Shown piece after piece: positions 43,230 to 51,648 of a DNA stretch of 64,000 bases. Below the pieces are notes generated by a model. That model saw only the letters and a program-made list of their open reading frames with translations, was not told where the DNA came from and did not search any database. Source of the stretch: an uncultured Dysgonomonas sp. Its GTDB lineage: Bacteria; Bacteroidota; Bacteroidia; Bacteroidales; Dysgonomonadaceae. Position 1 is the stretch's first letter, and each line of letters begins with the position of its first letter. The stretch spans positions 1 through 64,000 of the forward strand of contig CALKIV010000002.1 of assembly GCA_937995835.1 (NCBI GenBank), read 5' to 3'. A program made the position numbers and the translations under genes.

Positions 43230-44156
43230 TTAACTGTATTTTCCTGCTTTTACGGCTTCAGAGAAACTTCTCGAAAACTTCTCATGCGTATAAATCATAT
43301 GCACAAAGATAGCATTTAAAACGATCAACTCGAAAACAAAGTAAAGCCACGGCCAACCAATCAGAACCGAAACGAAGAGTGCTATCGCTCGTGTATTGAA
43401 TGACAAGATGTTAGTCCACTTCATCATCGGAAGGCTCTTCGTTCTAAAATCATCTCTAAAAGTTTGTGGTGCAGCAGAAACACTTCCAAAAGTTTCGCGT
43501 AGCGTTTTAAACATTTCTTGCAAGCCCGGAGATAAATCTTCTTGTCCTTTGGTATAATTGGTATAGAAGGTTAAGACTAATTTCTCCCAAAAGTTACCTG
43601 TCCAAGTTAAAGTTTGATTTTTTTCTTTCAGCTCAAAAGTATTATCTAACTCACTTCCTTCTTCACCTTTTAGAAAAAGTAGATGAGCATTTCTGTAATA
43701 GTCTGCCATTGCTGCTTGCTTAGAATGGAAAATTCCGGTTACGATTGCAAGCACCCAAATCCAAATACCCCATTCAGGATATAAGCGCAAACAAATTGCA
43801 ATATAGATAGATGCAAACCATAGATTTCCGGCAAAGCCATCAAGAACTCTCCCTAATGCAGAAAACTGCTTGGTCATTCGCGCTAATTGTCCATCTGCGC
43901 TATCATAGGAGTTTGCCCAAACCAATAAAAATATTCCCAATAGTGTAATCCAAAGTTCCTGAAAGTAGAAACAAACACCTGCCCCCACACCAAGAAAGAT
44001 GCTTGCGATGGTGACAGCATTGGGACTAACTCCAAGCTTTTGGAAGAGGAGTGCCCAACGATAGCCTATGGGACGATAAAAATATATATCAATAAATTCT
44101 TCGGTGTCGGTTGATTTTAGAGTCGACTCAAGGGTCGGTTTGTCTGTTGTTGTCAT
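43230..44156 (-). CDS. CDP-alcohol phosphatidyltransferase family protein
   Basis: The 308-residue integral membrane enzyme carries the CDP-alcohol transferase motif: D85-x2-D88-G89-x2-A92-R93-x8-G102-x3-D106. The last element, expected to be Asp at 110, is Gly110. Helices occur near 46-80, 112-145 and 250-290. In the inositol-lipid cluster of B. thetaiotaomicron, the corresponding gene is proposed to make phosphatidylinositol phosphate. A cytosolic segment (about 165-240) is longer than in the minimal family. It overlaps the small membrane gene by 4 bases. The missing fourth Asp makes its mechanism uncertain. Confidence 0.85.
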   Translation of the reverse strand: MTTTDKPTLESTLKSTDTEEFIDIYFYRPIGYRWALLFQKLGVSPNAVTIASIFLGVGAGVCFYFQELWITLLGIFLLVWANSYDSADGQLARMTKQFSALGRVLDGFAGNLWFASIYIAICLRLYPEWGIWIWVLAIVTGIFHSKQAAMADYYRNAHLLFLKGEEGSELDNTFELKEKNQTLTWTGNFWEKLVLTFYTNYTKGQEDLSPGLQEMFKTLRETFGSVSAAPQTFRDDFRTKSLPMMKWTNILSFNTRAIALFVSVLIGWPWLYFVFELIVLNAIFVHMIYTHEKFSRSFSEAVKAGKYS

Positions 44157-44431
44157 TTATCTTCTTCGTTATCTGAATAATGTCCGTAAGAATTAGCTCG
44201 CTTTACGCTATATGCTTTCCAAAAGCAAAACGCAGAGAAGAGGAAGTAAAAACCTGCCACCCCCCATTTGCCGGCTACTTCATAGATTTTCAATAAAATA
44301 TAAGGAAGCATTCCCTGCTTCAACCCTTGTTCTGTTTGATACAATTCATACCAATAGTATACGCCAATGGCCATGAAAAGACAACCCAGAAAAATGGTTA
44401 TAATAATATAGATTTTAGTTTTTTTGCTCAT
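44153..44431 (-). CDS. Small two-helix membrane protein
   Basis: The 92-residue protein has two membrane segments (about residues 7-28 and 52-73) and charged ends. I do not recognise a family. It overlaps both neighbours by 4 bases (ATGA junctions), so it is part of the tightly coupled cluster. It may be a partner or scaffold of the adjacent CDP-alcohol transferase. Function unknown. Confidence 0.75.
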   Translation of the reverse strand: MSKKTKIYIIITIFLGCLFMAIGVYYWYELYQTEQGLKQGMLPYILLKIYEVAGKWGVAGFYFLFSAFCFWKAYSVKRANSYGHYSDNEEDK

Positions 44432-45351
44432 CGTCCTAGCTTGTGTAATAGTCTAAAAAACCATCCATTTTTTTCTTCAGTCAGGCTTTCTGAAACTTTT
44501 TTGTGAATACACTCAGCTATTTTTGGTGCCGCAATCTCTCTGCATGGAGCAAAACTAGGCCAATCATTAAAGTCAATGATTTTAAAACTGCCATCTTTAT
44601 CCACTACACAATCACCACCATATACCTGTACATTCAGCACCTCGCCAGCTTTGTCACAAGCTTTTTTCAGTTCCTCAACAGAAAATTTAAACTCTTGTGC
44701 TTCACCATTGATAGCCTCTAGTCCAAACTTACTATGACTCAAATCGAAAGGATAGAACCAATAAAAGAAATCGGTACCTGCTACTCCATAAAACTTCACC
44801 AAATCGCCCACTAAGTGCTCATTGATTACGGCATTGGGGATGCCTCTCAACCCGAATTCTTGTAGTATAGAAGTCACCTCCACCACATTTCTGGCATAAG
44901 ATACATCTTCTCGATGTATGGCATGAGAGTCTCCTCGTTTGATCCAATAGGCTGGAGCTCGCATTTTCTCCAATTTTTCACTTGGATCTTCATCTACATT
45001 GAGAATTATACTTTTGGGATGTGGCAACTTATGTTGCAACATCAGTTTTGTCATATTTTCGCGAGCACAATTTTCTATTCCATAACCAGAATTAACGATC
45101 ATTGCTCCTTTGTTCTCTGCTTTCTTCAAAGCTGATATAGTAGTTTTGTCTCTAGCCATACTGAAGATATGTTTTGCACTTACTTTACCCAATACAAATT
45201 CAGACTCAGTAAACTCTTCAACATCGTACCCCATTTCGACCAAATGATCTACCACCAAATTGAATATTTTCCCATCGTTTCCGATGTGGTTAGGAGAATA
45301 TTTCGTGTTACGCTTTACTCCTGCTATTTTTATTTTTTCTGGTTTTTTCAT
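44428..45351 (-). CDS. ATP-grasp family protein in the inositol-lipid cluster
   Basis: The 307-residue soluble protein has the ATP-grasp outline: a substrate-binding N-terminal part, a central Lys (YWIKRGDSHA) for ATP, and a C-terminal metal-binding block YGGDCVVDKDGSFKIIDFND. That last block has the spacing seen in ATP-grasp enzymes including RimK-like ligases and inositol-polyphosphate kinases of ITPK type. It is placed within an inositol-lipid gene set, so inositol-phosphate phosphorylation or attachment of an amino acid are both conceivable. This is inference; no experimental function is known to me. Confidence 0.7.
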   Translation of the reverse strand: MKKPEKIKIAGVKRNTKYSPNHIGNDGKIFNLVVDHLVEMGYDVEEFTESEFVLGKVSAKHIFSMARDKTTISALKKAENKGAMIVNSGYGIENCARENMTKLMLQHKLPHPKSIILNVDEDPSEKLEKMRAPAYWIKRGDSHAIHREDVSYARNVVEVTSILQEFGLRGIPNAVINEHLVGDLVKFYGVAGTDFFYWFYPFDLSHSKFGLEAINGEAQEFKFSVEELKKACDKAGEVLNVQVYGGDCVVDKDGSFKIIDFNDWPSFAPCREIAAPKIAECIHKKVSESLTEEKNGWFFRLLHKLGR

Positions 45352-45369
45352 CCCTTTATCGACTTACTT

Positions 45370-46077
45370 TCAAGAAAGTAAGAATTTTTCTGCTTTTGCA
45401 ATATCTTCTGCATGATCAACATCTACAATTTTAGTGAATGGATGTGCTTTCAATTGCAAACCGTCTTTCACTAACTGACGTTGGAAATTTCTCATTCGTG
45501 ATTGTCCTGACTCTATGCATCCTTCCAATGTGGCGATCGCTTTTGGTGTCAATCCGTAGATTCCTCCTGAAATATATTGGCAGTCTGCTGCAGAGTCCAA
45601 AAATCCTTGAATTGTCATATCTTCGTTATCCACATCTACATAAAGAGGCTTCTCATCATCAATATAGTCCGTTACAGCCATCACACCATCAGAAGTTTGA
45701 TCTGCAATGAATGCTTGAATATATTGTTTAAAGTCATCTTCTTTGAAGATTGTATCCACTGTGGTAAGGCAGAATTTACTGTCTCGAAGAAAGTTTCTCA
45801 ACTCATAAAAGCTGTGCATAGAGCTTGGCGTAGATTTTACAACCACATTCAATGGAATATCTAGGCTCAAGTTTTGAACATATTCTTGCACCGAAGTCAT
45901 TTCTTCATTCACAATAATGCTAATCGATTTAGCATCATTTGCAAGAAAGATATCAATCAAGCGACGGATCATCTCTTTGCCATTCAACTTCACTAATGGT
46001 TTCGGCAACTTCACGCCCTCCTCCACTAAGCGAGAGCCTTCTCCTGCCGCTATTATTGCATAATTAATCGTTTTCAT
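45370..46077 (-). CDS. NTP-transferase domain protein (nucleotidyltransferase)
   Basis: The 235-residue protein has the nucleotidyltransferase signature IAAGEGSRLVEEGVKLPKPLVKLNG, shown here by its key parts AAGEGSR and LPKPLV, with an Asp (TTVDTIF) in the metal-binding position further on. Family members transfer a nucleotide to a sugar or alcohol phosphate. In this cluster it could make a CDP- or other NDP-activated inositol, as IPCT does in archaeal di-inositol-phosphate synthesis. It could also act on a separate sugar. It stands 18 bases before the ATP-grasp gene. Confidence 0.8.
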   Translation of the reverse strand: MKTINYAIIAAGEGSRLVEEGVKLPKPLVKLNGKEMIRRLIDIFLANDAKSISIIVNEEMTSVQEYVQNLSLDIPLNVVVKSTPSSMHSFYELRNFLRDSKFCLTTVDTIFKEDDFKQYIQAFIADQTSDGVMAVTDYIDDEKPLYVDVDNEDMTIQGFLDSAADCQYISGGIYGLTPKAIATLEGCIESGQSRMRNFQRQLVKDGLQLKAHPFTKIVDVDHAEDIAKAEKFLLS

Positions 46078-46101
46078 CTTATCTTATAATCGAGATGTGG
46101 C

Positions 46102-47190
46102 TTAGTCATTATCATTTCCTGACAAATCTAGTTCTTCGTTGTCAGATCCTCTTGCCACATAAAGTTTTTGCAATGGACTAGCATAAGCCTCATCATCAAA
46201 TTTCCTGTTATTATAAACATCGATAGCCATGTAGATTGCTTGACGCAATGACTCTTCGGATGCTACATTTTTTCCGGCTATACTATATCCTGTGCCATGT
46301 GCTGGCGAAGTACGAACAATTGGTAAACCTGCCGTAAAGTTTACACCTTCTTCCATAGCAAGCGCTTTGAAAGGAGCCAATCCTTGATCGTGATACATAG
46401 CAAGTACACCATCAAACCTTTTGAAGTCGCCTGAACCAAAAAAGCCATCTGCAGCAAAAGGACCAAAGCAAAGTAGCTTTTCGTCTTGCAATTCACGGAT
46501 AGCAGGAATGATCACATCATTTTCCTCTGAACCTAGGAGTCCATTTTCTCCAGCATGAGGATTGAGTGAAAGGATTGCTATGCGAGGTTTTCCGACTCTA
46601 AAGTCTCTTCGTAGAGAGTGATTGAATATTCTTGCTGCCTCTTTTATTTTATCTTTAGTCACCTTTTGAGGGACTTCCGAAAGAGCTGTGTGACCTGTCA
46701 CTAGAGCTACACGCAGTTCGTTAGAAGCTAAAATCATCAGACTTTTGTCTCCTTCATTTGCAAACTTTTGTTCTAAATACTCTGTATGACCAGGAAAGTG
46801 AAAATCTTCACTTTGTATGTTATCTTTATTGATAGGAGCAGTTACAAGTACATCTATATACTTCTTTTTCAGATCATCAGTTGCTCTTTCTAAGGCTGAT
46901 AGTGCAGCAGCACCCGCCTCTTTGCTCGATTCTCCAAGTTCTATCTTTACCTTCTCATCAATGCAGTTGATAATATTTACTTTATTAGCAACAGCTGTTC
47001 TGGTGTCTGGTATTTGATTCAGATTCACAGCTTGCAGATTCATCACTTTTCGGTGATACGAAGCTACTTTTTGTGAACCATAAATCACAGGGATACACAT
47101 CTCGGCTAAGCGCAAATCGGCAAAAGCCTTTAGGATAACTTCATAGCCTATCCCGTTGATGTCTCCATGTGTAATTCCTACTCTTATCAT
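46102..47190 (-). CDS. pdxA: 4-Hydroxythreonine-4-phosphate dehydrogenase
   Basis: The 362-residue protein is PdxA, which oxidises 4-phosphohydroxy-L-threonine on the de novo pyridoxal-phosphate pathway. Family marks are GITHGDINGIGYEVILKA at the start, TAPINKDNI, FPGHTEYLE, YHDQGLAPFKAL and RTSPAHGTGYSIAGK; the His in YHDQG binds metal. The inositol-cluster nucleotidyltransferase follows 24 bases downstream on the same strand, and the decayed small gene lies just upstream. Confidence 0.95.
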   Translation of the reverse strand: MIRVGITHGDINGIGYEVILKAFADLRLAEMCIPVIYGSQKVASYHRKVMNLQAVNLNQIPDTRTAVANKVNIINCIDEKVKIELGESSKEAGAAALSALERATDDLKKKYIDVLVTAPINKDNIQSEDFHFPGHTEYLEQKFANEGDKSLMILASNELRVALVTGHTALSEVPQKVTKDKIKEAARIFNHSLRRDFRVGKPRIAILSLNPHAGENGLLGSEENDVIIPAIRELQDEKLLCFGPFAADGFFGSGDFKRFDGVLAMYHDQGLAPFKALAMEEGVNFTAGLPIVRTSPAHGTGYSIAGKNVASEESLRQAIYMAIDVYNNRKFDDEAYASPLQKLYVARGSDNEELDLSGNDND

Positions 47191-47212
47191 ATTCTTTTAT
47201 TATAAAACTATC

Positions 47213-47393
47213 TTATTCATTATCTTCCTCATCTTCAGAAGATATTAGTGGTGGAATAAAAATCAATTCATCCTTGCTGATATTTCTCCACCGATTGCTC
47301 TCGACAAGCCTTCAAACCTCTTGCATTTTAGCAACCATACTATATATTAAGAACAAAATAATGAGGCAAATATTGTAGATACCTTCAATTCAT
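47213..47393 (-). pseudogene. Decayed small single-helix membrane protein gene
   Basis: On the minus strand, one frame from 47389 to the TAA at 47213 reads as a hydrophobic helix (ICLIILFLIYSMVAKM) followed by a basic then acidic tail (NISKDELIFIPPLISSEDEE), except for an in-frame TGA at 47312-47314. The preceding ATG at 47391-47393 has a good purine-rich leader but is one base out of frame with it. Repairing one extra base and reading the TGA as sense would give about 58 residues. A strong promoter box precedes it. I do not recognise the family. Confidence 0.45.
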
Positions 47394-47447
47394 TCTTACC
47401 TCTTCTTTTATTATCTTTCTCTTCCTAGAGGTTTTCCTTTTCAGGTG

Positions 47448-47455
47448 CAAAGGTA
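47448..47455 (-). promoter_or_regulatory. -7 promoter element ahead of the decayed gene, pdxA and inositol operon
   Basis: The minus strand reads TACCTTTG, matching TAnnTTTG, with TTTG 17 bases upstream (47473-47476) near the -33 position. It is the only good promoter match seen for the long minus-strand operon. Confidence 0.5.
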
Positions 47456-47516
47456 ACAAATTCTTGAACGCTCAAAGACTCTATTTCAATTTTACCACCT
47501 TTTCGTATTGATCTAG

Positions 47517-48563
47517 CTATTTCGCTTTTCCTTTTTCTGTCGACAACATGCCACAAGCTGCTGAAATATCCTCACCTCGAGAGGTGCGAATAGTGGCAGT
47601 AATATGTCTTTTATTGAGATAATCTCTAAAGGCTTCCATCGTTCTTTGATCAGATGTTCTCAATTCCACATTCGGAATCTGGTGAAAACGAATAAGATTA
47701 ACTCTACAATCCAGACCTTTAATCATATTCACGAGTAGTTCTGCATGGCGAAACGTATCGTTAAAGCCTGCAAACATGATATATTCGAAAGACAAACGGC
47801 GCTGTTTGCTCCAGTCATACTCTCTCAATAGGTCTACAACTTCCTGAATGGAATAGGCCTTTTCGATAGGCATTATCGATTTTCGCTGCTCAGGGTCAGC
47901 GCTATGAATACTGATGGCTAAATGAGCATCACTTTCCTCCAGAAAGAGTGCTAAATTTGGCAAGACTCCAGTCGTAGATACTGTGATCCGTTTGGGACTC
48001 CATGCCATACCGTAGTCAGCAGTAATGATTTCTAATGCTTTTTTCACAGCATCGTAGTTATCCAATGGTTCTCCCATCCCCATAAAAACGACGTTGGTCA
48101 AAGCATCGGATTCGGCAATGGAATACATCTGATTTAGAATATCTGTTGTGGTCAAATTTCCAAGAAAGCCCTGCTTACCTGTCATACAGAAATGACAGTT
48201 TAGCTTACAGCCCACCTGAGAAGACACACAGAGCGTCACTCGTTCTTTGTCAGGAATCATTACAGACTCTATCAGCTTTCCTTCTGCTGTCTTGAACAGA
48301 TATTTCACTGTTCCATCTTTCGAGGTTTGGTTCTCAGCAGGTGCATAACGCCCAACCTCGTATGCTTCCGAAAGTTTTTCTCTATTGGCTAATGAAATAT
48401 TCGTCATCTCGTCAATAGAAGTTGCTTTCTTTTTATAAACCCAATCTGCTATTTGTTTCGCTGCAAACTTGGGCAATTTGCATATAGAAACAACTTGCTG
48501 GAGCTCGTCCATAGACATGCCCAGCAAGTATTTCTTTGAAATTATATTTTCCGAATTATCCAT
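47517..48563 (-). CDS. rlmN: 23S rRNA/tRNA adenine-C2 methyltransferase RlmN
   Basis: The 348-residue radical SAM enzyme methylates A2503 of 23S rRNA and A37 of some tRNAs. The CxxxCxxC iron-sulfur motif is CKLNCHFC, followed by MTGKQGFLGNLTT. FMGMGEPLDNY, ISIHSADPEQR and RGEDISAACGML (with the conserved Cys) are further RlmN landmarks. Length is normal. Confidence 0.97.
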   Translation of the reverse strand: MDNSENIISKKYLLGMSMDELQQVVSICKLPKFAAKQIADWVYKKKATSIDEMTNISLANREKLSEAYEVGRYAPAENQTSKDGTVKYLFKTAEGKLIESVMIPDKERVTLCVSSQVGCKLNCHFCMTGKQGFLGNLTTTDILNQMYSIAESDALTNVVFMGMGEPLDNYDAVKKALEIITADYGMAWSPKRITVSTTGVLPNLALFLEESDAHLAISIHSADPEQRKSIMPIEKAYSIQEVVDLLREYDWSKQRRLSFEYIMFAGFNDTFRHAELLVNMIKGLDCRVNLIRFHQIPNVELRTSDQRTMEAFRDYLNKRHITATIRTSRGEDISAACGMLSTEKGKAK

Positions 48564-48601
48564 TCAGTATTTTTACGTTTCTGTCTTTTACCGAAAGTCA
48601 A

Positions 48602-49138
48602 TCAACCTTCTGTCGACACTTCACAAACCTTGTAATCTTTATCCATATACAGCACAAGCATATCGTCTCTGAATCCTTTGTCGTAGTCTCGCCCAAAGGC
48701 ATAGTCAAGAACGAGGAAATCATCATCACCTTCTGCATATACTCCAACTCTCACTAGTCGAAGCAATGACAGAAATCGCTCTTGCTTGCTTTTACTGTTA
48801 TCTGTATTTTGAATAAAAACTTCCAATTCTTCGGCTGTGAAGATTTGGTCGAAGATATCTTGATCCCATTCGTTGATATATCTCTTGGTTTCCCCTTCGG
48901 CTTCAAAATCTTGTGCAAGAAAATCCGAGCCCAGTTGGCTGATCTTTTCCAGATCATTCAAAACTTGACTAACTTTTTTGATGTTAGTATCATTTATTTG
49001 TTGGAAGTTTACATCTATATCAACAAGAAGTTCTCCAAACTCATATTCTGATAAACTCCCCAAGTACTGATACTCCCAGTCTGTCTGTTCAAGCTTGACT
49101 TTACCAAACAATGGCAATGTGATTTCTTTTACAGCCAT
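48602..49138 (-). CDS. Conserved hypothetical protein, DUF2004-like
   Basis: The 178-residue acidic cytosolic protein has no signal peptide or membrane helix. The C-terminal half with DDDFLVLDYAFGRDYDKGFRDDMLVLYMD resembles the DUF2004 pattern (shown here by its key parts LVLDY and DDMLVLYMD). The function is unknown. It begins 2 bases after pgi on the same strand and is followed by rlmN 38 bases further, so it sits inside that run of housekeeping genes. Confidence 0.7.
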   Translation of the reverse strand: MAVKEITLPLFGKVKLEQTDWEYQYLGSLSEYEFGELLVDIDVNFQQINDTNIKKVSQVLNDLEKISQLGSDFLAQDFEAEGETKRYINEWDQDIFDQIFTAEELEVFIQNTDNSKSKQERFLSLLRLVRVGVYAEGDDDFLVLDYAFGRDYDKGFRDDMLVLYMDKDYKVCEVSTEG

Positions 49139-49140
49139 TG

Positions 49141-50487
49141 TTACAGACGTTTCTTTATTTCTTCTGATTGTTTTTCATAACCCGGTTTTTCTAACAAAGC
49201 AAACATATTAGCCTTGTAAGCTTCTACACCCGGTTGGTCAAATGGATTTACTCCAAGAAGATATCCACTGATTCCACAAGCTTTTTCGAAGAAATAGATT
49301 AACTGTCCAAGATAATATTCATTCAACTTAGGCAACTCTACTTTCAAGTTTGGCACTCCACCATCTACGTGAGCCAATTGAGTTCCTAGTTCAGCCATTT
49401 TGTTCACATAATCAATATGTTTACCTGCAAGGAAATTCAATCCATCAAGATTATCTTTATCAGTTGGCACTAAAAAAGCATGATTAGGAGCTTTTACCGA
49501 AATCACAGTTTCGAAGATAGAGCGTTCACCTTCTTGAATCCATTGTCCCATAGAGTGAAGGTCAGCAGTGAAGTCTACAGCTGCATTGAAAATTCCTTTG
49601 TGGTCTTTTCCTTCGCTTTCTCCGTATAGCTGTTTCCACCATTCAGCTACAAAGTGCATTTTTGGATGGAAGTTTGCTAAAATTTCTATTTTCTTACCTT
49701 TCTTATACAGCTCGTTTCTTACAATGGCATATTGCTCTGCTATATTTTTTTCAAGTGGAACACTTGGTGCTGTATCTTTTTCCATTTCCACTGCTCCTGC
49801 AACTAGTTGACGAATGTCTACGCCAGCAACAGCTATTGGAAGCAATCCCACAGGAGTCAATACAGAGTAACGACCACCTACATTGTCTGGAATAACATAT
49901 TTCTTATATCCTTCGTTTGTTGCCAATGTAAAGAGTGCACCTCTAGCAGCATCTGTGATAGCTACAATACGTTTCTTAGCTTCTTCTTTGCCTACTTTAC
50001 CTTCTAGTTCAGCTTTTAGGATACGAAAAGCAAGTGCAGGCTCTGTTGTAGTTCCTGATTTAGAGATATTGATCAGTCCAAAAGACTTATCTTTTAAGAA
50101 ATCAAGAAGTTCTACGATATAATCTTCTCCAATATTGTTTCCTGCGTATAACACTACTGGATTTTTTCGTTCTTTTTGCAACCAGTCAAACGAGTTTGAC
50201 ACAGCTTCGATTACAGCTCTAGCACCTAAATAGCTACCTCCAATACCAATAAACACAACAACTTCACACTTTTCTCTTAGCGATTTTGCTGTTGCTTCAA
50301 TATCTGCCAACTGAGCAGAGGTGATAGATGAAGGCAAGTTCACCCAACCTAGAAAATCATTTCCTTTGCCAGTACCGTCATGCAATGCTTTATTACATTG
50401 TTTCGCCTTTTCAGCTTGAGCATTGATAGCTGCTTGATCTACAAAACCAAGGGCTTTACTATAGTCTAGTTTAATGTTATTTTCCAT
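49141..50487 (-). CDS. pgi: Glucose-6-phosphate isomerase
   Basis: The 448-residue protein is the bacterial (short) form of phosphoglucose isomerase, which interconverts glucose-6-phosphate and fructose-6-phosphate. The sugar-phosphate-binding SIS-type segments GIGGSYLGARAVIEA and NISKSGTTTEPALAF are clear, as are GGRYSVLTPVGLLP and the catalytic-site QLIYFFEKACGISGYLLGVNPFDQPGVEAYK region (catalytic Glu within; Lys near the end). Glucose-6-phosphate is also the substrate of the inositol-phosphate synthase in this window. Confidence 0.97.
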   Translation of the reverse strand: MENNIKLDYSKALGFVDQAAINAQAEKAKQCNKALHDGTGKGNDFLGWVNLPSSITSAQLADIEATAKSLREKCEVVVFIGIGGSYLGARAVIEAVSNSFDWLQKERKNPVVLYAGNNIGEDYIVELLDFLKDKSFGLINISKSGTTTEPALAFRILKAELEGKVGKEEAKKRIVAITDAARGALFTLATNEGYKKYVIPDNVGGRYSVLTPVGLLPIAVAGVDIRQLVAGAVEMEKDTAPSVPLEKNIAEQYAIVRNELYKKGKKIEILANFHPKMHFVAEWWKQLYGESEGKDHKGIFNAAVDFTADLHSMGQWIQEGERSIFETVISVKAPNHAFLVPTDKDNLDGLNFLAGKHIDYVNKMAELGTQLAHVDGGVPNLKVELPKLNEYYLGQLIYFFEKACGISGYLLGVNPFDQPGVEAYKANMFALLEKPGYEKQSEEIKKRL

Positions 50488-50586
50488 ATCAGTATACTAT
50501 AATTAATTAATCGTTTATACTTAATCTTTTTATTTGCAAAACTTTATTTATTGTCAGGAATAATTTATTTATTAGATCCTAAGACA

Positions 50587-51588
50587 TTATCTCAAAACCT
50601 GTTCTCTCAAAACTTTAATTTCTTGGCGAGCTGTACAATTTTCATACAACACACGATACACCATATCTACAATAGGTATCTCTACATTGTATTTTTCGTT
50701 CATCTCTTTGATACACTTCGTTCCGAAATAACCTTCTGCAATCATCTGCATCTCCATTTGAGCAGCTTTTACAGAATATCCTTTACCGATCATCGAACCG
50801 AATGTTCTATTTCTGCTAAAGCCTGAATAGGCTGTAACAAGCAAATCTCCAAGATATTCAGAGTCTTTGATATTTCTTTTCTCTGGAGATACGGTATTTA
50901 CAAAATGCTCCATCTCACTGATGGCATTGGAAATCAGCACAGCTTGAAAATTGTCTCCATATTTCAATCCGTGACATATTCCTGAAGCAATAGCGTATAC
51001 ATTTTTCAGCACTGCTGCAACTTCTATACCTACCACATCAGTAGAGGCCGATGCTTTGATAAATCTGTTGGTGAAAAGCTTCGCCAACTGATCAGCTTTC
51101 GTTCTATCTTCGCAAGCAATGGTAGGATAAGTCAGTTTTTCAAGAGCTATTTCTTCTGCATGACAAGGTCCTCCTACAATCGCAATATTGTTAGGACTAA
51201 CATCATATTCTTCCATTACGTAGTCTGTTACCAACAAGTTTTCAGGAGGAATAATTCCCTTGATTGCCGACAGGATAAACTTATCTTTCAGCCCTTCTTT
51301 TCCTAATCTTTCTAAATGTCCTTTGAGAAAAGGTGAAGGAATGGCAATAATAAGCGTATCGGATTTCTTTACGACCTCAACGATATCTGAATAAAAGGTT
51401 ATTCTATCTACATTGAAATCCACATTCGTCAAATATGAAGGATTTCGTCCTAACTTCTGAAATTCTTCTATCTGCTCTGGACGACGCATATACCAATTGA
51501 TATGCTTCTCGTGAAGCAACATAATTTTGGCTAAAGCCGTAGCCCATGTGCCGCCACCTAAAATTGCTATCTGACCTGGAAATTTCAT
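50587..51588 (-). CDS. gpsA: Glycerol-3-phosphate dehydrogenase [NAD(P)+]
   Basis: The 333-residue protein reduces dihydroxyacetone phosphate to sn-glycerol-3-phosphate for phospholipid synthesis. The NAD-binding GGGTWATALAKI is at the N-terminus, with the AIPSPF and SAIKGI segments, IVGGPCHAEEI and a catalytic Lys in VAAVLKNVYAIASGI. AYSGFSRNRTFG is the substrate-binding block. Length is normal. Confidence 0.96.
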   Translation of the reverse strand: MKFPGQIAILGGGTWATALAKIMLLHEKHINWYMRRPEQIEEFQKLGRNPSYLTNVDFNVDRITFYSDIVEVVKKSDTLIIAIPSPFLKGHLERLGKEGLKDKFILSAIKGIIPPENLLVTDYVMEEYDVSPNNIAIVGGPCHAEEIALEKLTYPTIACEDRTKADQLAKLFTNRFIKASASTDVVGIEVAAVLKNVYAIASGICHGLKYGDNFQAVLISNAISEMEHFVNTVSPEKRNIKDSEYLGDLLVTAYSGFSRNRTFGSMIGKGYSVKAAQMEMQMIAEGYFGTKCIKEMNEKYNVEIPIVDMVYRVLYENCTARQEIKVLREQVLR

Positions 51589-51610
51589 TTGTTTCTTATA
51601 TTAAAAAGAC

Positions 51611-51645
51611 AAAAAGCTCAGCCCAATTACTTAGGTGAGCTTTTC
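51611..51645 (-). terminator. Terminator between lysS and gpsA
   Basis: AAAAGCTCA (51612-51620) pairs with TGAGCTTTT (51636-51644), with a few G:C pairs possible inside. On the minus strand it follows the lysS stop and leads to TTTTTGTCTTTTT. Confidence 0.65.
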
Positions 51646-51648
51646 CCT

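Noticed and set aside
47312..47314. In-frame TGA read as selenocysteine
   Set aside because: There is also a frame problem at the start and no visible SECIS-like hairpin after the codon, so gene decay is the simpler reading.
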